Source: Acidaminococcaceae bacterium (GTDB lineage: Bacteria > Bacillota > Negativicutes > Acidaminococcales > Acidaminococcaceae). Taken from it: a stretch of 64,000 nucleotides of DNA. A program made the translations under genes and the position numbers. Below the pieces are notes generated by a model. The model saw nothing but the letters and a program-made list of their open reading frames with translations, searched no databases and was not told where the DNA came from. This document shows positions 15,955-25,359 of this stretch, piece after piece. How positions within the stretch are numbered: position 1 is the stretch's first letter; each line of letters starts with the position of its first letter. Location of the stretch: NCBI GenBank assembly GCA_017405945.1, contig JAFQZL010000044.1:1-64000 (forward strand), in the 5' to 3' direction.

Positions 15955-17940
15955 TCAGCTTTTCTTTCTTCTAATAAACTGCAGCGCCCCGATCACCACC
16001 AGGCAGGCCAGTCCGATGAAATCGGTGAAAGTTCCCGGGTACAGCATGGCAGGCGCCGCGGCGATGAGGACCAGCCGCTCCACCAAGTTACATTTCTGTA
16101 CCAGCCAGCCTTCCAATCCGGCTACCAGGGCGACGGTACCCACGCAGGCAGTGAATACGGTCCATAAGGTTGTTGATAATGCTACGTTGGGGTCCACCCC
16201 GATCAACAGCACCGGGTTATCCAGGAAGAAGAAGGGGATGATAAAACCGATCAGCCCTAACCGCACAGCCCACAGCCCCGTCTTCGTCTGGTCGGAACCG
16301 GCGATGCCGGACGCCACATAGGCGCTCATGGCAACGGGCGGGGTGATGTTGGACAGGCAGGCATAGATGAGACAGAACAGATGGGAAGTCAGGGGCAGCA
16401 CGCCGGCCTTGATCAGCACCGGAACCGCCACCGCCTGCACGATAACGTACGCGGCCACACCGGGAACGCCCATGCCAAGGATCGTGGACATGATCATGAC
16501 CAAAAGGCCCGTCACGTAAATATTGTCATTGTTAATTACATTCAGAATCAGGTAACCCATGTTCAGGCCCATGCTGGTGAGGGTAACCGTGCCGATGATG
16601 ACGCCGATGATGACGCAGCAGACGCCAACGGAGATGGCGCCCTTGGCCCCTTCCACCGTGGCTTCGATAATCTTGCTCCAGGTCATGCGGGTCTCTTTCC
16701 GGATCCAGCTGGCCCCGATGGTAGCGAAAATCGCGATGACCGCGGCATACAACGGCGTGTAGCCCGCAAACATGAGGGCGATCAGCACAACCAGAGGGAT
16801 CACCAGGTGTCCCTGCTCCCGGATCACTTTCATCGCATCGGGAATGTTTTCCTTCGACAGGCCCGAAAGCCCCAGCCGTTTCGCTTCAAAGTGCACGGAC
16901 ATCAGCAGTCCCAGATAATACAGGAAGGCCGGCACGATCGCCGCCAGCATAACCTTCGTGTAACTCAGGTTCAGAAATTCCGCCATGACGAAACCCACGG
17001 CGCCCATGATGGGAGGACAGAACTGTCCGCCGGTAGAAGCCACCGCCTCCACCGCCCCGGCAAACTCTTTCCGGTACCCGGTACGTTTCATCAGGGGAAT
17101 GGTAATGGTACCCGTGGTGGCCACGTTGGCAATGGCGGAGCCGTTGATCATGCCCATTAGGGCTGAAGCCACTACCGCCACCTTCGCGGGACCGCCGGGA
17201 GTCTGGCCCACCAGCGTCAGGGAAAAATCGTTGATGAATTTGGAAAAGCCGCTGTGTTTTAAGAACGCGCCGAAGACAACAAAAAGGAAAATGTACGTGG
17301 CCGACACGCCGATACCGGTGCCCAGCACCCCCTGGGTCCCCCAGAACTGGGTGATCAGCACCCGCTTCAGGGTAAACCCGTTATGCCCCAGCAACCCCGG
17401 CAGAAACGCGCCGAACCAGTTGTAACCCAAAAAGATCAGGGCCAGCAGCGCCAGATTTCCGGAAGCGCGCCGTGCCGCTTCGAACACCACCAGCAGCGCC
17501 ACCGCCGCAATGCCTACCTCAAAGGAATCCACACGTCCCCCGGTCTCGGCGATGCGGGTAAAATTCGTAATCAGGTAACCGAAGGAACCGGTCCCCAGCA
17601 AAATCAGAAGGATATCCCAGACCGGCGGCAGCTTCCGCACACGCTTCTCTTTTTTGTATGTAGGAAACAGCAAAAACGTAAACAGCAGCAAAAAGACACA
17701 GTGAAACGCCCGCAGGTTAATTGCGCTGATCGCCCCCAGCGTAGTGAAATACAGCTGGAATACCGTCCAGACGCAGAGCAGGACAACCAGTATTTTACTC
17801 ATGGGACCGATGTAGGTCCGCATGCGGGAGTCTGCTTCTTTTTCTTCCAGTAATTCCTGCGCCTTTTTATCCAGTTCTTTCTGCAGCTGCACATCCTTTG
17901 CGGTTTCAGAATTCACAGCCGCTTTCTCTTTCCCCTGCAT
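15955..17940 (-). CDS. TRAP transporter permease, fused 4TM/12TM
   Basis: Inner-membrane permease of 661 aa that combines the small (DctQ-like) and large (DctM-like) TRAP subunits, the usual partner of TAXI binding proteins. Many hydrophobic helices; conserved-looking blocks include GQTPGGPAKVAVVASALMGM, STGGQFCPPIMGAVGF, and the C-terminal TPPVAMSAYVASGIAGSD. The frame stays open to 18072, but the extra 44 residues are Cys/Gly-rich and unlike the family. I prefer ATG 17940, which has a GGGGGA site 9 nt upstream and gives a typical length. A charged coiled segment (residues about 10-35) precedes the first helix. Confidence 0.92.
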   Translation of the reverse strand: MQGKEKAAVNSETAKDVQLQKELDKKAQELLEEKEADSRMRTYIGPMSKILVVLLCVWTVFQLYFTTLGAISAINLRAFHCVFLLLFTFLLFPTYKKEKRVRKLPPVWDILLILLGTGSFGYLITNFTRIAETGGRVDSFEVGIAAVALLVVFEAARRASGNLALLALIFLGYNWFGAFLPGLLGHNGFTLKRVLITQFWGTQGVLGTGIGVSATYIFLFVVFGAFLKHSGFSKFINDFSLTLVGQTPGGPAKVAVVASALMGMINGSAIANVATTGTITIPLMKRTGYRKEFAGAVEAVASTGGQFCPPIMGAVGFVMAEFLNLSYTKVMLAAIVPAFLYYLGLLMSVHFEAKRLGLSGLSKENIPDAMKVIREQGHLVIPLVVLIALMFAGYTPLYAAVIAIFATIGASWIRKETRMTWSKIIEATVEGAKGAISVGVCCVIIGVIIGTVTLTSMGLNMGYLILNVINNDNIYVTGLLVMIMSTILGMGVPGVAAYVIVQAVAVPVLIKAGVLPLTSHLFCLIYACLSNITPPVAMSAYVASGIAGSDQTKTGLWAVRLGLIGFIIPFFFLDNPVLLIGVDPNVALSTTLWTVFTACVGTVALVAGLEGWLVQKCNLVERLVLIAAAPAMLYPGTFTDFIGLACLVVIGALQFIRRKKS

Positions 17941-18103
17941 AAAACAAAATCCCCCGAATCCGGCAGCGCATCCTTTGCCCGGTCCTTTCGTTAAACCGCA
18001 ATCCGCGCTGCAATCATTTCCATCATTATGTTGCTCCGGCCGCTTTACAAATCCGGCGCGGCCGCACAGCAAAATTTTTCCGTGAAACTATTCGCTATAC
18101 CGT

Positions 18104-18886
18104 TTACTGTTTCAAAATTTTTTTATTGAACAGCGCCTCGTTTCCCTTAAAGGGAATGAAGGCCTCAACCGGTCCCATGACCGCGGGCCCGATGGTTTCC
18201 GCCGGGAAGACCATGGTGATCCCTTCATAACCCCAGTACCATGTCAGAGGCGGTTCCCCGGCATAATCCCTCCGGAACAGATCGTCCACAATGGTTTTGT
18301 AGTTATCGTAATAAAACAGCCCCCGTTCTTTCTTAACCTTTTCCAGGGCCGGCTTCACATACATATCACGGAACTCGTTCCGTTTGCCGGGAGCCAGCGC
18401 GTCGTCCATCGTTATGAAATCGCCGGTCACCGGGTCAAGGTTGTAGGTAAAAATATCGATGTTCGGATGGGCCCCGCCACGGCTCTGATAATACTCTACG
18501 TAAAGGCTAAGGATGTTCCGGCTCAGATACTTCTGCCAGACCCTCTCTTCCAGCAGATAGTGCATATAATCTTCCGGGCGGTACTTTTTCAATTCCACCG
18601 CGTCCTTGTAGTCTTCCCGTGCTTCGTCTTCCATACGGTAACCCCACTCCCGGTTATGCACCTGCTCCAGCTTTTTCGCCAAAGCCGGGAACGCGTCCGC
18701 ATTCTCCACAATCAGGCGGCTGTAATCGGTGACAATACAGACCTGGCCCTGGGGCGTCCGATACTCTTTCTTCTGCTGCTCCATGCGGAGCTCAGGCAGA
18801 ACCTCCGCCGGCGTTTCCGCAAAACAGGGAAGCGCTGCGCATAACATCAACAACGTGGCAACAAGGCTTACCGCAAATTTTTTCAT
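18104..18886 (-). CDS. Secreted DUF4163/DUF3298 (RsiV-like) protein
   Basis: A 260-aa exported protein with a signal peptide ending CFAE near residue 23. The middle contains YYQSRGGAHPN, the conserved segment of DUF4163/DUF3298 domains found in RsiV-type anti-sigma factors and PdaC-like proteins, followed by the DUF3298 region (NLDPVTGDFITMDDAL through FPAETIGPAVMGPVEAFIPF). There is no N-terminal anti-sigma region or catalytic domain, so it is a stand-alone extracellular domain of unknown ligand, possibly sensing envelope components. It ends 31 nt from the permease frame and probably has its own promoter. Confidence 0.85.
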   Translation of the reverse strand: MKKFAVSLVATLLMLCAALPCFAETPAEVLPELRMEQQKKEYRTPQGQVCIVTDYSRLIVENADAFPALAKKLEQVHNREWGYRMEDEAREDYKDAVELKKYRPEDYMHYLLEERVWQKYLSRNILSLYVEYYQSRGGAHPNIDIFTYNLDPVTGDFITMDDALAPGKRNEFRDMYVKPALEKVKKERGLFYYDNYKTIVDDLFRRDYAGEPPLTWYWGYEGITMVFPAETIGPAVMGPVEAFIPFKGNEALFNKKILKQ

Positions 18887-19134
18887 TATATAGTACCTCC
18901 TTCAGCCGCCCGGTTACAAAAACCCGTCAGCAATTTTATACAAGATGAAACCGGCCGTCGCCCGGCCCGAAAAAAGAAAAGCCGTCATAAAACGGTAACG
19001 GTTCCCGCATGAACGTAAGCAAAAACCGAAACGAAGGCTTACTTTCCTCTACAATTAATTATAGCTATTTTAACACAGATATTCTATAATATAAATGATG
19101 TTTTGATATTTTTCTGAAAGGAGCGGACCATCCA

Positions 19135-20361
19135 ATGAAACGACTGCTGACCTTCTGTCTGTCAATCCTTTTCTGTCTGTCCTTTTCCGGATGCTACCTG
19201 GATGACTTCACTTCCTCCGAACAGGACAAGCTGTACGACAGCGCCATAAAAATCTTTAAAGAATATCTTGCCAAAACGGATCCCAACGCAAAGATCAAAG
19301 AGGTTTCGAGCGTAAAATATCTGGGCGAGAACCGCCAGCTGCAGCTGACGGAATTTGTAAGCGGCGAATACGAGTCCGGCAGCAAAAAGCTGAAGTTCGC
19401 CGTCAACACCAAAACCGGCGACATCTATACCTCCAAACAGGCTGATTTATACGCGGAAAAAGCGACCGCCCTGGTCAACGACATGCTGGGACTGCAGTGG
19501 ACCGCGGTGAAACCGGAGGTTCACATCTCGTCCCGGGTCGACATGCACGGGAAAAAGCCGCCGGTGGGGGGCAGCAAAGAAGATAACGAACTCGGGGGCG
19601 TGCTTCCCGTTACCATCAAAGACATGGACGCCTTTGCCAAAAACTCTTTTAAAGACAAAAATTACTCCGTCAATCTGCGCTTCATCTACACCGGGGCCCC
19701 GCTGCGCCCCAGGGCGGTGACGGAAAGGGCGGTGGAACAATTCGGCAGCCGCGTGCGTCTGGACCTGCAGCGTTTCCCGGATGCGTTGCAAAAAGACGTG
19801 GAAGCGGCCGGCCGCGCGGCCTGGGGCGAAAATCCCCGGTGGCCGGTGAATGGGCACGACTCCCTGGCCGTTGAATCCCTGACAGTCTACGGAAGCGACA
19901 AGCTTGAACACAAACAGTGGCAGGATTACAACGGCAAAGCTCCCTTTACCATCCACTACCCCGCCCGCACCCTTGTGATCGAAAAACAGAAAGACGGTTC
20001 CTTCAAAGACCGGGAAAGCCGTTTCGACATAACCCGCGACATGCAGATTAAACAAAACAGCAACGCCTTTGAATTTGTCACAACGAATAACCGTAAAATC
20101 AAATACTATATCTTTATGGACAGCCTGGCCCCGGCCGATAACGTAACCGCCATCGCGGCCCGCAACCGCAAATTCCACGACGCCGCCTATAACGAATACG
20201 GGTGGCATCCCGTGCTGGGACGCTGGTGCATCGGACAAAAAATACACAAAACAAACAGCCCCAACCAGATATACGCCATGGAAGAAAACGACCTGATCAT
20301 CATCGGGAACGAAGGCCTGAACAAACTGAAGCCCAAACAAAAGGAACCTGAGAAGAAATAG
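19135..20361 (+). CDS. Putative lipoprotein, unknown function (408 aa)
   Basis: A signal peptide with lipobox FSGC (Cys at about 20) predicts a membrane-anchored lipoprotein. The mature protein is hydrophilic, rich in Lys/Asp, and I do not recognise a domain. An N-terminal stretch (residues about 30-120) reads like a PepSY- or DUF-type alpha/beta module, and the C-terminus ends in a Lys/Pro/Glu tail. AAAGGAG site before the ATG; a TATAAT box at 19085-19090 has no obvious -35. It diverges from the DUF3298 gene and is followed after 207 nt by a vWA protein in the same direction. Confidence 0.8.
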   Translation: MKRLLTFCLSILFCLSFSGCYLDDFTSSEQDKLYDSAIKIFKEYLAKTDPNAKIKEVSSVKYLGENRQLQLTEFVSGEYESGSKKLKFAVNTKTGDIYTSKQADLYAEKATALVNDMLGLQWTAVKPEVHISSRVDMHGKKPPVGGSKEDNELGGVLPVTIKDMDAFAKNSFKDKNYSVNLRFIYTGAPLRPRAVTERAVEQFGSRVRLDLQRFPDALQKDVEAAGRAAWGENPRWPVNGHDSLAVESLTVYGSDKLEHKQWQDYNGKAPFTIHYPARTLVIEKQKDGSFKDRESRFDITRDMQIKQNSNAFEFVTTNNRKIKYYIFMDSLAPADNVTAIAARNRKFHDAAYNEYGWHPVLGRWCIGQKIHKTNSPNQIYAMEENDLIIIGNEGLNKLKPKQKEPEKK

Positions 20362-20451
20362 AAACCGCCGGCAAAACGCGTTACAGGAATTGGTTATGAC
20401 GCTGAAATGCCTTTTCCTTTCTGACAAAATGTAACCGCAAAAACACATTTT

Positions 20452-20467
20452 TGACAAATTATTGTCA
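20452..20467. promoter_or_regulatory. Palindromic operator candidate upstream of the vWA gene
   Basis: TGACAA and TTGTCA, separated by ATTA, form a perfect 6-4-6 inverted repeat 102 nt before the vWA start codon. It overlaps a TTGACA hexamer, with TATAAT at 20477-20482; the 20-nt spacing is too long for a standard promoter, so the promoter assignment is open. Confidence 0.4.
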
Positions 20468-20568
20468 TACAATAGCTATAATCAATAATCGGAAAGCCGG
20501 CGCGCTCCGCTTCCGTTTCGCCTTATTTTTTAGCAAAACAGTCATTTACTTTACGGGAGGAACTCATC

Positions 20569-21366
20569 ATGAAAAAAACTGCCATCTTCTGCACGGCCCT
20601 TCTTGCCTTAGCCTGTTCCGTGACAGCTTTCGCCGCATCTTCTTCGGAAACGTTTTTGGATAAGCTGGGCAATCCGACAGGCACCAAAATTTTCGCCACG
20701 GAAACCGCAGAAAAAGAAAAACCTGCCGAACAGCAGAAAAAAACAGAAAAGGCCACTTCCATGGACCTGGTGCTGATCCTTGATAAATCCGGCTCCATGT
20801 ACGGACTGGAAAAAGACACCATCGGCGGCTTCAACTCCATGCTGGACAAACAACGGCAAAGCGACCTGCCGGTGAAGGTGACGGCCGTCATGTTCAACAA
20901 CGCGGTTTCCACCATCTATGAACGCACCGATCTGGACAAAGTGAAAAACATTACAGACAAAGAATACACCCCCCAGGGCACCACGGCCCTGCTGGACGCC
21001 GTCGGCAACACCCTGTCCCAGATGAAAACCCTGCCGGACATCGATGCCAAAGGCAACAAAGTGCTGGTGGTCATCACCACGGACGGCAAGGAAAACGCGT
21101 CCAAAGAGTGGACCTACGCCAAAGTGAAAGCGCTGATCTCCGAACTGCAGGAAAAGAATTTTGAATTTGTCTTCCTGGGCGCCAACATCGACGCGGCCGC
21201 AGCGGCGCAGAACATCGGCATCAAAAAGGAACATGCCGTAAAATATAAAAACACCAATTCCGGCGTGAAGGCCAATTTCCGCGCCGTGAACGCCATGGTG
21301 GCCGATTACGCAGCCGGCGAAATGGAATCCGGAAACTGGAAGAAAGAAGTAGAAGAAGACAAATAA
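20569..21366 (+). CDS. Secreted von Willebrand factor A domain protein
   Basis: A 265-aa protein with a signal peptide (cleavage near AFA-AS, residue about 23), a charged Glu/Lys linker, and a vWA domain from about residue 63. The metal-ion-dependent adhesion site is intact: DKSGSM (Asp-x-Ser-x-Ser) near 69-74, a Thr in QGTTALLDAVG, and a TTDGKENAS segment. Such domains bind proteins through a Mg2+ ion, so a role in envelope or extracellular protein interaction is likely. GGGAGG ribosome site. Followed by a strong terminator. Confidence 0.9.
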   Translation: MKKTAIFCTALLALACSVTAFAASSSETFLDKLGNPTGTKIFATETAEKEKPAEQQKKTEKATSMDLVLILDKSGSMYGLEKDTIGGFNSMLDKQRQSDLPVKVTAVMFNNAVSTIYERTDLDKVKNITDKEYTPQGTTALLDAVGNTLSQMKTLPDIDAKGNKVLVVITTDGKENASKEWTYAKVKALISELQEKNFEFVFLGANIDAAAAAQNIGIKKEHAVKYKNTNSGVKANFRAVNAMVADYAAGEMESGNWKKEVEEDK

Positions 21367-21452
21367 AACGAAAAATCAAAACAAGACAAACGGTCACGCA
21401 CCGGACGCTACATGCAAAACCACAAGCATAAAACGTCACATGCAAACGAAAA

Positions 21453-21489
21453 CCGCCGGAGCCCGCTGACAGGGTTCCGGCGTTTTTTT
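21453..21489 (+). terminator. Rho-independent terminator after the vWA gene
   Basis: CGCCGGA (21454-21460) pairs with TCCGGCG (21476-21482), with an inner GCCC/GGGT stem, followed by seven T. Confidence 0.9.
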
Positions 21490-21590
21490 ATTTCAGCCTG
21501 CAAAGCCTTGCAAATTTTTTATTTTTAAGGCACCGTTCCGGCGCATTTTTAATCTGCAGCCCAATCGCAAAAAACGTTAAATACCATTAC

Positions 21591-22709
21591 TCACTGGTCG
21601 CACAGCTTTTTAATATTCGCAAACTCCCAGTAATAGTCAATGTCTTCCATGGTCCTTATCACAACGTCCTGCATAAGCTTGTCGGCCACCGCGAAGAATT
21701 CGTATTTGCCGCTGTCCCGCAGCTGTTTCGCGGAAATGGCGAGCTGCAGCCAGGTCCTTTCCTGTTCCGCTTCCGCGAATCCTTCCATCAACACCGCTTT
21801 CACGCCGGTGGCCACCTGTCCCAGGAAACTGTTCTCCAGCCAGTAAGCCATCTTCATGCCGCGGTAACTGCTTCCGCACAGATTCCGCAACGCGTAAAAC
21901 GGTTTCTCTTCCTGCAGCCCGTTCCAGATATCCGCGAAGCAGAAATCATATTCCCCGTCCTTCACTGCCGCCATGAACTCGAAAGCATCCGCCTGCACCA
22001 CACGGATCTTGGCCCCGGCCTCCCCGAACTGCGGCAGAATCTTCTGCTTAAAGAACTCGATGATGCCTTCGTTCCGTTCCACAACCGTTACGCTTTCCAC
22101 TTCCGGTTTCAGCGCCGCCATATATGCGTAATAGCCCAAACCCAGGCCCAGCGTCAGCACCCTGCCCTTCGCTTCGTCAACGGCCGGCTGCATGGTAAAG
22201 ATCTCGTTGAATGTGACGGACATCCACCCGTTTCCCTCTTTGTCCTGCAAAATGTAATAGGGCGCAGGTTCGTCCTTCCAGAAACCGATACAGGGAACGA
22301 AGGAATCCAGGCCGCCGCATTTTTCACAGACGACCTCGTTCCATAACACAACTTCAAACTGCCTGTCAACGACAGAAGCAACCCGGAAGTCCCCCAGCTC
22401 ACAGCCTTCCAGCCGTATGTCACGGTAATAGGGATTCCGCAGCAGGTCTTCCCGGGAAAAAGCCCTGCAATGAGCGATCAGGGGATAGAACGGATCCTGC
22501 TCCGAAGCAATCTGATGGCCCGCCAGCGCGCTGACCACATTGACCGGGGTTATGTCCTCATCCTTCGCGTTTCCCAGATTCAGGACACAGTCGTACTTGC
22601 TGTCGGAAATCATGGACAGGATCTGACTGAATGCGGACTGGTACGAAAAATAATTCTCAATATATCCCGGGAACAGATTCCGGATCCGCCGGCTGCTTAC
22701 AAATTTCAT
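21591..22709 (-). CDS. SAM-dependent methyltransferase / spermidine-synthase-like protein
   Basis: A protein of about 372 aa. The central Rossmann region has LTLGLGLGYYAYMAA (motif I), an acidic residue at the end of strand 2 in VTVVERN, and DFCFADIWNG (motif IV), as in spermidine synthase-like methyltransferases. The N-terminal third has CEKCGG and resembles no domain I know. The frame is open to 22850 inside queC; I chose ATG 22709 because GGAG lies 7 nt before it, while ATG 22721 and 22766 (overlapping the queC end) are alternatives. Substrate unknown. Likely co-transcribed with queC. Confidence 0.78.
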   Translation of the reverse strand: MKFVSSRRIRNLFPGYIENYFSYQSAFSQILSMISDSKYDCVLNLGNAKDEDITPVNVVSALAGHQIASEQDPFYPLIAHCRAFSREDLLRNPYYRDIRLEGCELGDFRVASVVDRQFEVVLWNEVVCEKCGGLDSFVPCIGFWKDEPAPYYILQDKEGNGWMSVTFNEIFTMQPAVDEAKGRVLTLGLGLGYYAYMAALKPEVESVTVVERNEGIIEFFKQKILPQFGEAGAKIRVVQADAFEFMAAVKDGEYDFCFADIWNGLQEEKPFYALRNLCGSSYRGMKMAYWLENSFLGQVATGVKAVLMEGFAEAEQERTWLQLAISAKQLRDSGKYEFFAVADKLMQDVVIRTMEDIDYYWEFANIKKLCDQ

Positions 22710-22755
22710 ATTACTCTCCATTCCGCCGCCGTTCACCGACGGCACAAAGCCATTT

Positions 22756-23442
22756 TTACATTTCATACTCGATGGGATCAGCCAGACCGTTCTCCTGAAA
22801 AGCCCGTTTCCGGTCACGGCACGTCCCGCAAACACCGCAGGCTTTCTCATGTCCTTCGTAACAACTCCAGGTCATTGCAAAGGGAACGCCGATTTCCAAT
22901 CCTGCGGCCACAACATCCGCTTTTGACTTGCCGATAAACGGCGCGACCACGCGCAGCGCTTTCCCGCTGCCCAGATAAATGGCGTCGGCTATGGCCTTGT
23001 TAAATTCCACGCTGGTATCAGGATACGCGCTGCCCGCCGCGTCATCCGCATGGGCTCCGTAATAAATTTCTTCGCAGCCGTTTCCTATGGCAACAGAGGC
23101 CGCGGAAGAAAGAAACAATCCGTTCCGGAAAGGAACATACGTGCTGACCGGCGCGCCGTTTGTTCCGGCAAGCTGGTCGGAATACTCCTCATGGGGAATC
23201 GCAGCGGCCGATCCTTCCAACAAACTGCAGTCAGCGCCCTTGAAGATTTCCCCTAAATCCAGCGTAATTCTTTTTACGCCATAGAAGGAAGCAATCTTTT
23301 CCGAGGCTTCCAGCTCCTTCTTATGTTTCTGGCCATAATAAATAGAAAGGGCCAGTACTTCCCCCGCCCCGTATTTTTTTACGGCAAGCCCCAGGCAGAC
23401 GGAACTGTCAAGACCGCCGCTGAACAATACCAGTGCTTTCAT
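22756..23442 (-). CDS. queC: 7-cyano-7-deazaguanine synthase
   Basis: Makes preQ0 from 7-carboxy-7-deazaguanine and ammonia with ATP, a step in queuosine tRNA modification. 228 aa with the PP-loop SGGLDSS (residues 8-14), YYGQKHKKE, VPFRNG, and the C-terminal zinc site CYEGHEKACGVCGTC. I place the start at ATG 23442, 9 nt after GGGGAA; the frame extends five codons to a TTG but without support. queD, queE and queF are not nearby. The deazaguanine pathway can also feed DNA modification, but no dpd genes are visible here. Confidence 0.95.
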   Translation of the reverse strand: MKALVLFSGGLDSSVCLGLAVKKYGAGEVLALSIYYGQKHKKELEASEKIASFYGVKRITLDLGEIFKGADCSLLEGSAAAIPHEEYSDQLAGTNGAPVSTYVPFRNGLFLSSAASVAIGNGCEEIYYGAHADDAAGSAYPDTSVEFNKAIADAIYLGSGKALRVVAPFIGKSKADVVAAGLEIGVPFAMTWSCYEGHEKACGVCGTCRDRKRAFQENGLADPIEYEM

Positions 23443-23583
23443 AAAACGATTCCCCAAAATTAAAACGGATTTCCAAAACCTTCTTTACTTCCCGAAAGCG
23501 CATATTCTTATCCAACGCCTTTATGCGCATCAACAATTGAACGCATCACCGCTGATTTAATGACAGCAAACATTCTTCTCTCA

Positions 23584-23621
23584 ATTATAACAAAACAGCC
23601 GCGGAAAAATCTACGGCTGTT
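23584..23621 (-). repeat. Hairpin-TATAAT repeat, copy 1
   Basis: Minus-strand reading: AACAGCCG, a T-rich loop, CGGCTGTT, then TTGTTATAAT. It acts as a terminator for the TauE-type gene (stop at 23650) and places a TATAAT box toward queC. Three further copies share the same stem and TTGTTATAAT tail. Confidence 0.75.
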
Positions 23622-23649
23622 AAAAAATCTGCAATTATTATTTCATTTA

Positions 23650-24414
23650 TTATTTCATCAAAATCAGCACGGCCAGAATCAGATTGATCACCGCCACCAG
23701 GGGGCGAAGATACCGGTTTACCTTTTGGCGGTCCAGCTTAGACATAAGCCACGGCCCGGCGAAGGCGCCTGCCAGCGTGCCGGAAAGCAGCAGCTTTACC
23801 AGGTTCCAGTCCATGTGTCCCAGCGAAAGATGCATGAAAAAACCAACCAGCGACATGCCGAAAATGACAAAAACCGAAGTCCCCACCGCGTGCAGCGGCG
23901 TACAGCCCAATACAAACAGGCCGGCGGTAATGGGACCCCCGCCGGTAACGCCCAGCAGACCGGACATGACGCCGCCCAGCAATCCGTAGGCCATCGCCTT
24001 CAGTTTATCCTGCACAGTGAGAGAGTCCGCGTCTTTGATCTCCCGTTTGGGCGGATAAACGCAATGCCACGTCATCTGCAAGGCAAGGACCAGCAAAATC
24101 AATCCTGTCAGCTTATTGTAAAACCGCAGCGGCAGCAGACCGGAGCACAGCGAACCTGCAACGCTCCCCACTGCTGTTCCGGCCAATACATATAAGGCAA
24201 GGCGGATATTCACGTTGCCGGCCCGGTAATGGCTGAAGGCGCCCATCAGCGTGGTCGGTATCGCGGTCGCCAGGGAAACAGACGCCGCCACATCCGGCGC
24301 GATGCCGCACAAACCCGTAAGCACGCCGACATATACGGCGCCGCCTCCGCCGCCTAACGAAATAATCAGCATGCCCGCAAAAAATCCTATCAGCGGTAAA
24401 TATAAAACCGGCAT
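23650..24414 (-). CDS. TauE/SafE-family sulfite exporter-like permease
   Basis: A 254-aa membrane protein with about eight hydrophobic helices in two related halves. Each half has the Gly-rich signature of the family (GGGGGAVYVGVLTGLCG near residue 20, GGVMSGLLGVTGGGP near 147). Family members export sulfite, sulfoacetate or other organosulfur anions, but sulfur metabolism genes are not adjacent, so the substrate is open. The gene ends directly at a hairpin-TATAAT repeat that should terminate it. Confidence 0.92.
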   Translation of the reverse strand: MPVLYLPLIGFFAGMLIISLGGGGGAVYVGVLTGLCGIAPDVAASVSLATAIPTTLMGAFSHYRAGNVNIRLALYVLAGTAVGSVAGSLCSGLLPLRFYNKLTGLILLVLALQMTWHCVYPPKREIKDADSLTVQDKLKAMAYGLLGGVMSGLLGVTGGGPITAGLFVLGCTPLHAVGTSVFVIFGMSLVGFFMHLSLGHMDWNLVKLLLSGTLAGAFAGPWLMSKLDRQKVNRYLRPLVAVINLILAVLILMK

Positions 24415-24460
24415 GACACAATCTGTCCTTCCAATTCTGTCCTCTTTGTCACTTTCCGGT

Positions 24461-24808
24461 TTACAGGTCGTATCTGACCCATTCCCCGTCTTTCAGTATT
24501 TCGTAAACGCCCCACTCCGGTTTTCCGGTATCCCGGCCCTTCACCCGCAGGGGCAGGAACGCGTCATGCTGACAGCCCGGGAGGGGATCCTCCAGTTCAA
24601 TCCAGCCTTTGTCATCGATCAGGCCGTTCCAGTCAGCATACAGGTCTTCCAGGGAATCATACCAATAGTCCGCCGCGCTCAGGACCGCGTCCGCGCCGGA
24701 ATAGGTAAAGAGATAGACGCCTTCCCCGGTTTTATACAGCAAAATCTTATAAATATATGTATTATCATCCGATTTTCTGGGCTCTCTGAGCCGGGCATAC
24801 ATTCTCAT
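24461..24808 (-). CDS. Hypothetical protein (115 aa)
   Basis: Unrecognised. A compact acidic protein rich in Tyr/Trp/Asp (YLFTYSGADAV, AADYWYDSLEDLYADW, EWVRYDL) with no signal peptide or membrane segment. Similar small Tyr/Trp/Asp-rich proteins occur in Firmicutes without assigned function. GGAGGTAAC site before the ATG. A hairpin-TATAAT repeat copy lies 24 nt upstream and may supply the -10 of its promoter. It ends 46 nt before the TauE-type gene and could be co-transcribed with it. Confidence 0.72.
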   Translation of the reverse strand: MRMYARLREPRKSDDNTYIYKILLYKTGEGVYLFTYSGADAVLSAADYWYDSLEDLYADWNGLIDDKGWIELEDPLPGCQHDAFLPLRVKGRDTGKPEWGVYEILKDGEWVRYDL

Positions 24809-24831
24809 ATCGTTACCTCCATTAATAATTA

Positions 24832-24872
24832 ATTATAACAAAACAGCCGCGGAAAATAAATCCCACGGCTGT
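24832..24872 (-). repeat. Hairpin-TATAAT repeat, copy 2
   Basis: Minus-strand reading: ACAGCCGTGGG, loop, CCGCGGCTGT, then TTTGTTATAAT. Located just upstream of the 115-aa gene. Same stem and tail as copies 1, 3 and 4. Confidence 0.75.
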
Positions 24873-25072
24873 CAGGAGAAAATGTGTCGGAAACCTTTCA
24901 ACGGATATCCGCTTTGCCTGTTATACTTGCTTTATCTGTTATACCTGCTTTGTCTGTTTTATCTGCTTTGCCTGCAATAAATGAAACTTGCATGAACAGG
25001 TTCCGATTGCAAAGGAACACGCATGTTTGCTATAATTATAAGCAGCAGTTCTGCAGAAAGGGGAATACGGAT

Positions 25073-25222
25073 ATGGCGGATCAGAACAAGAAATCTACTA
25101 TAAAGAACAAGGAAGTCATCGTAGACCTGTTTTGTCTGTGGCTCGCTTTGACCGCGCTTTCCTGCGCGGCGATCAATCTTCATCTCACGCTGAATAAACT
25201 GGAACAAAAAAAAGAAGAATAA
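25073..25222 (+). CDS. Small single-span membrane protein (49 aa)
   Basis: ATG at 25073 is preceded by AAAGGGGAA, and TATAATTATA lies about 35 nt upstream. The 49-aa product has a charged N-terminus (ADQNKKSTIKNKE), one hydrophobic helix (about residues 16-39), and a Lys/Glu-rich tail. Nothing is known of its function. It is one of few plus-strand genes in this region and ends just before a strong terminator. Confidence 0.62.
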   Translation: MADQNKKSTIKNKEVIVDLFCLWLALTALSCAAINLHLTLNKLEQKKEE

Positions 25223-25246
25223 CGCGCGTAACCCTGAACTCTCCAA

Positions 25247-25326
25247 AGAAGGCGCTGAATCACCGGCCACATCCGGCCCCGGTTTTCCGGGAGGAAGTGA
25301 GCGTTGATTCAGGCCTTCTTTTTTTG
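25247..25326 (+). terminator. Terminator after the 49-aa membrane protein gene
   Basis: AAGAAGGCGCTGAATCA (from about 25247) pairs with TGATTCAGGCCTTCTT with one mismatch, enclosing a second GC-rich hairpin, followed by TTTTTTT (ends 25325). Confidence 0.82.
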
Positions 25327-25359
25327 TGATTTCATTTATCCGGCCACAGGATGATTCAC

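Noticed and set aside
16381-17160. Long frames opposite the TRAP permease
   Set aside because: Antisense shadows with His/Arg/Gln-rich composition and no start signals.
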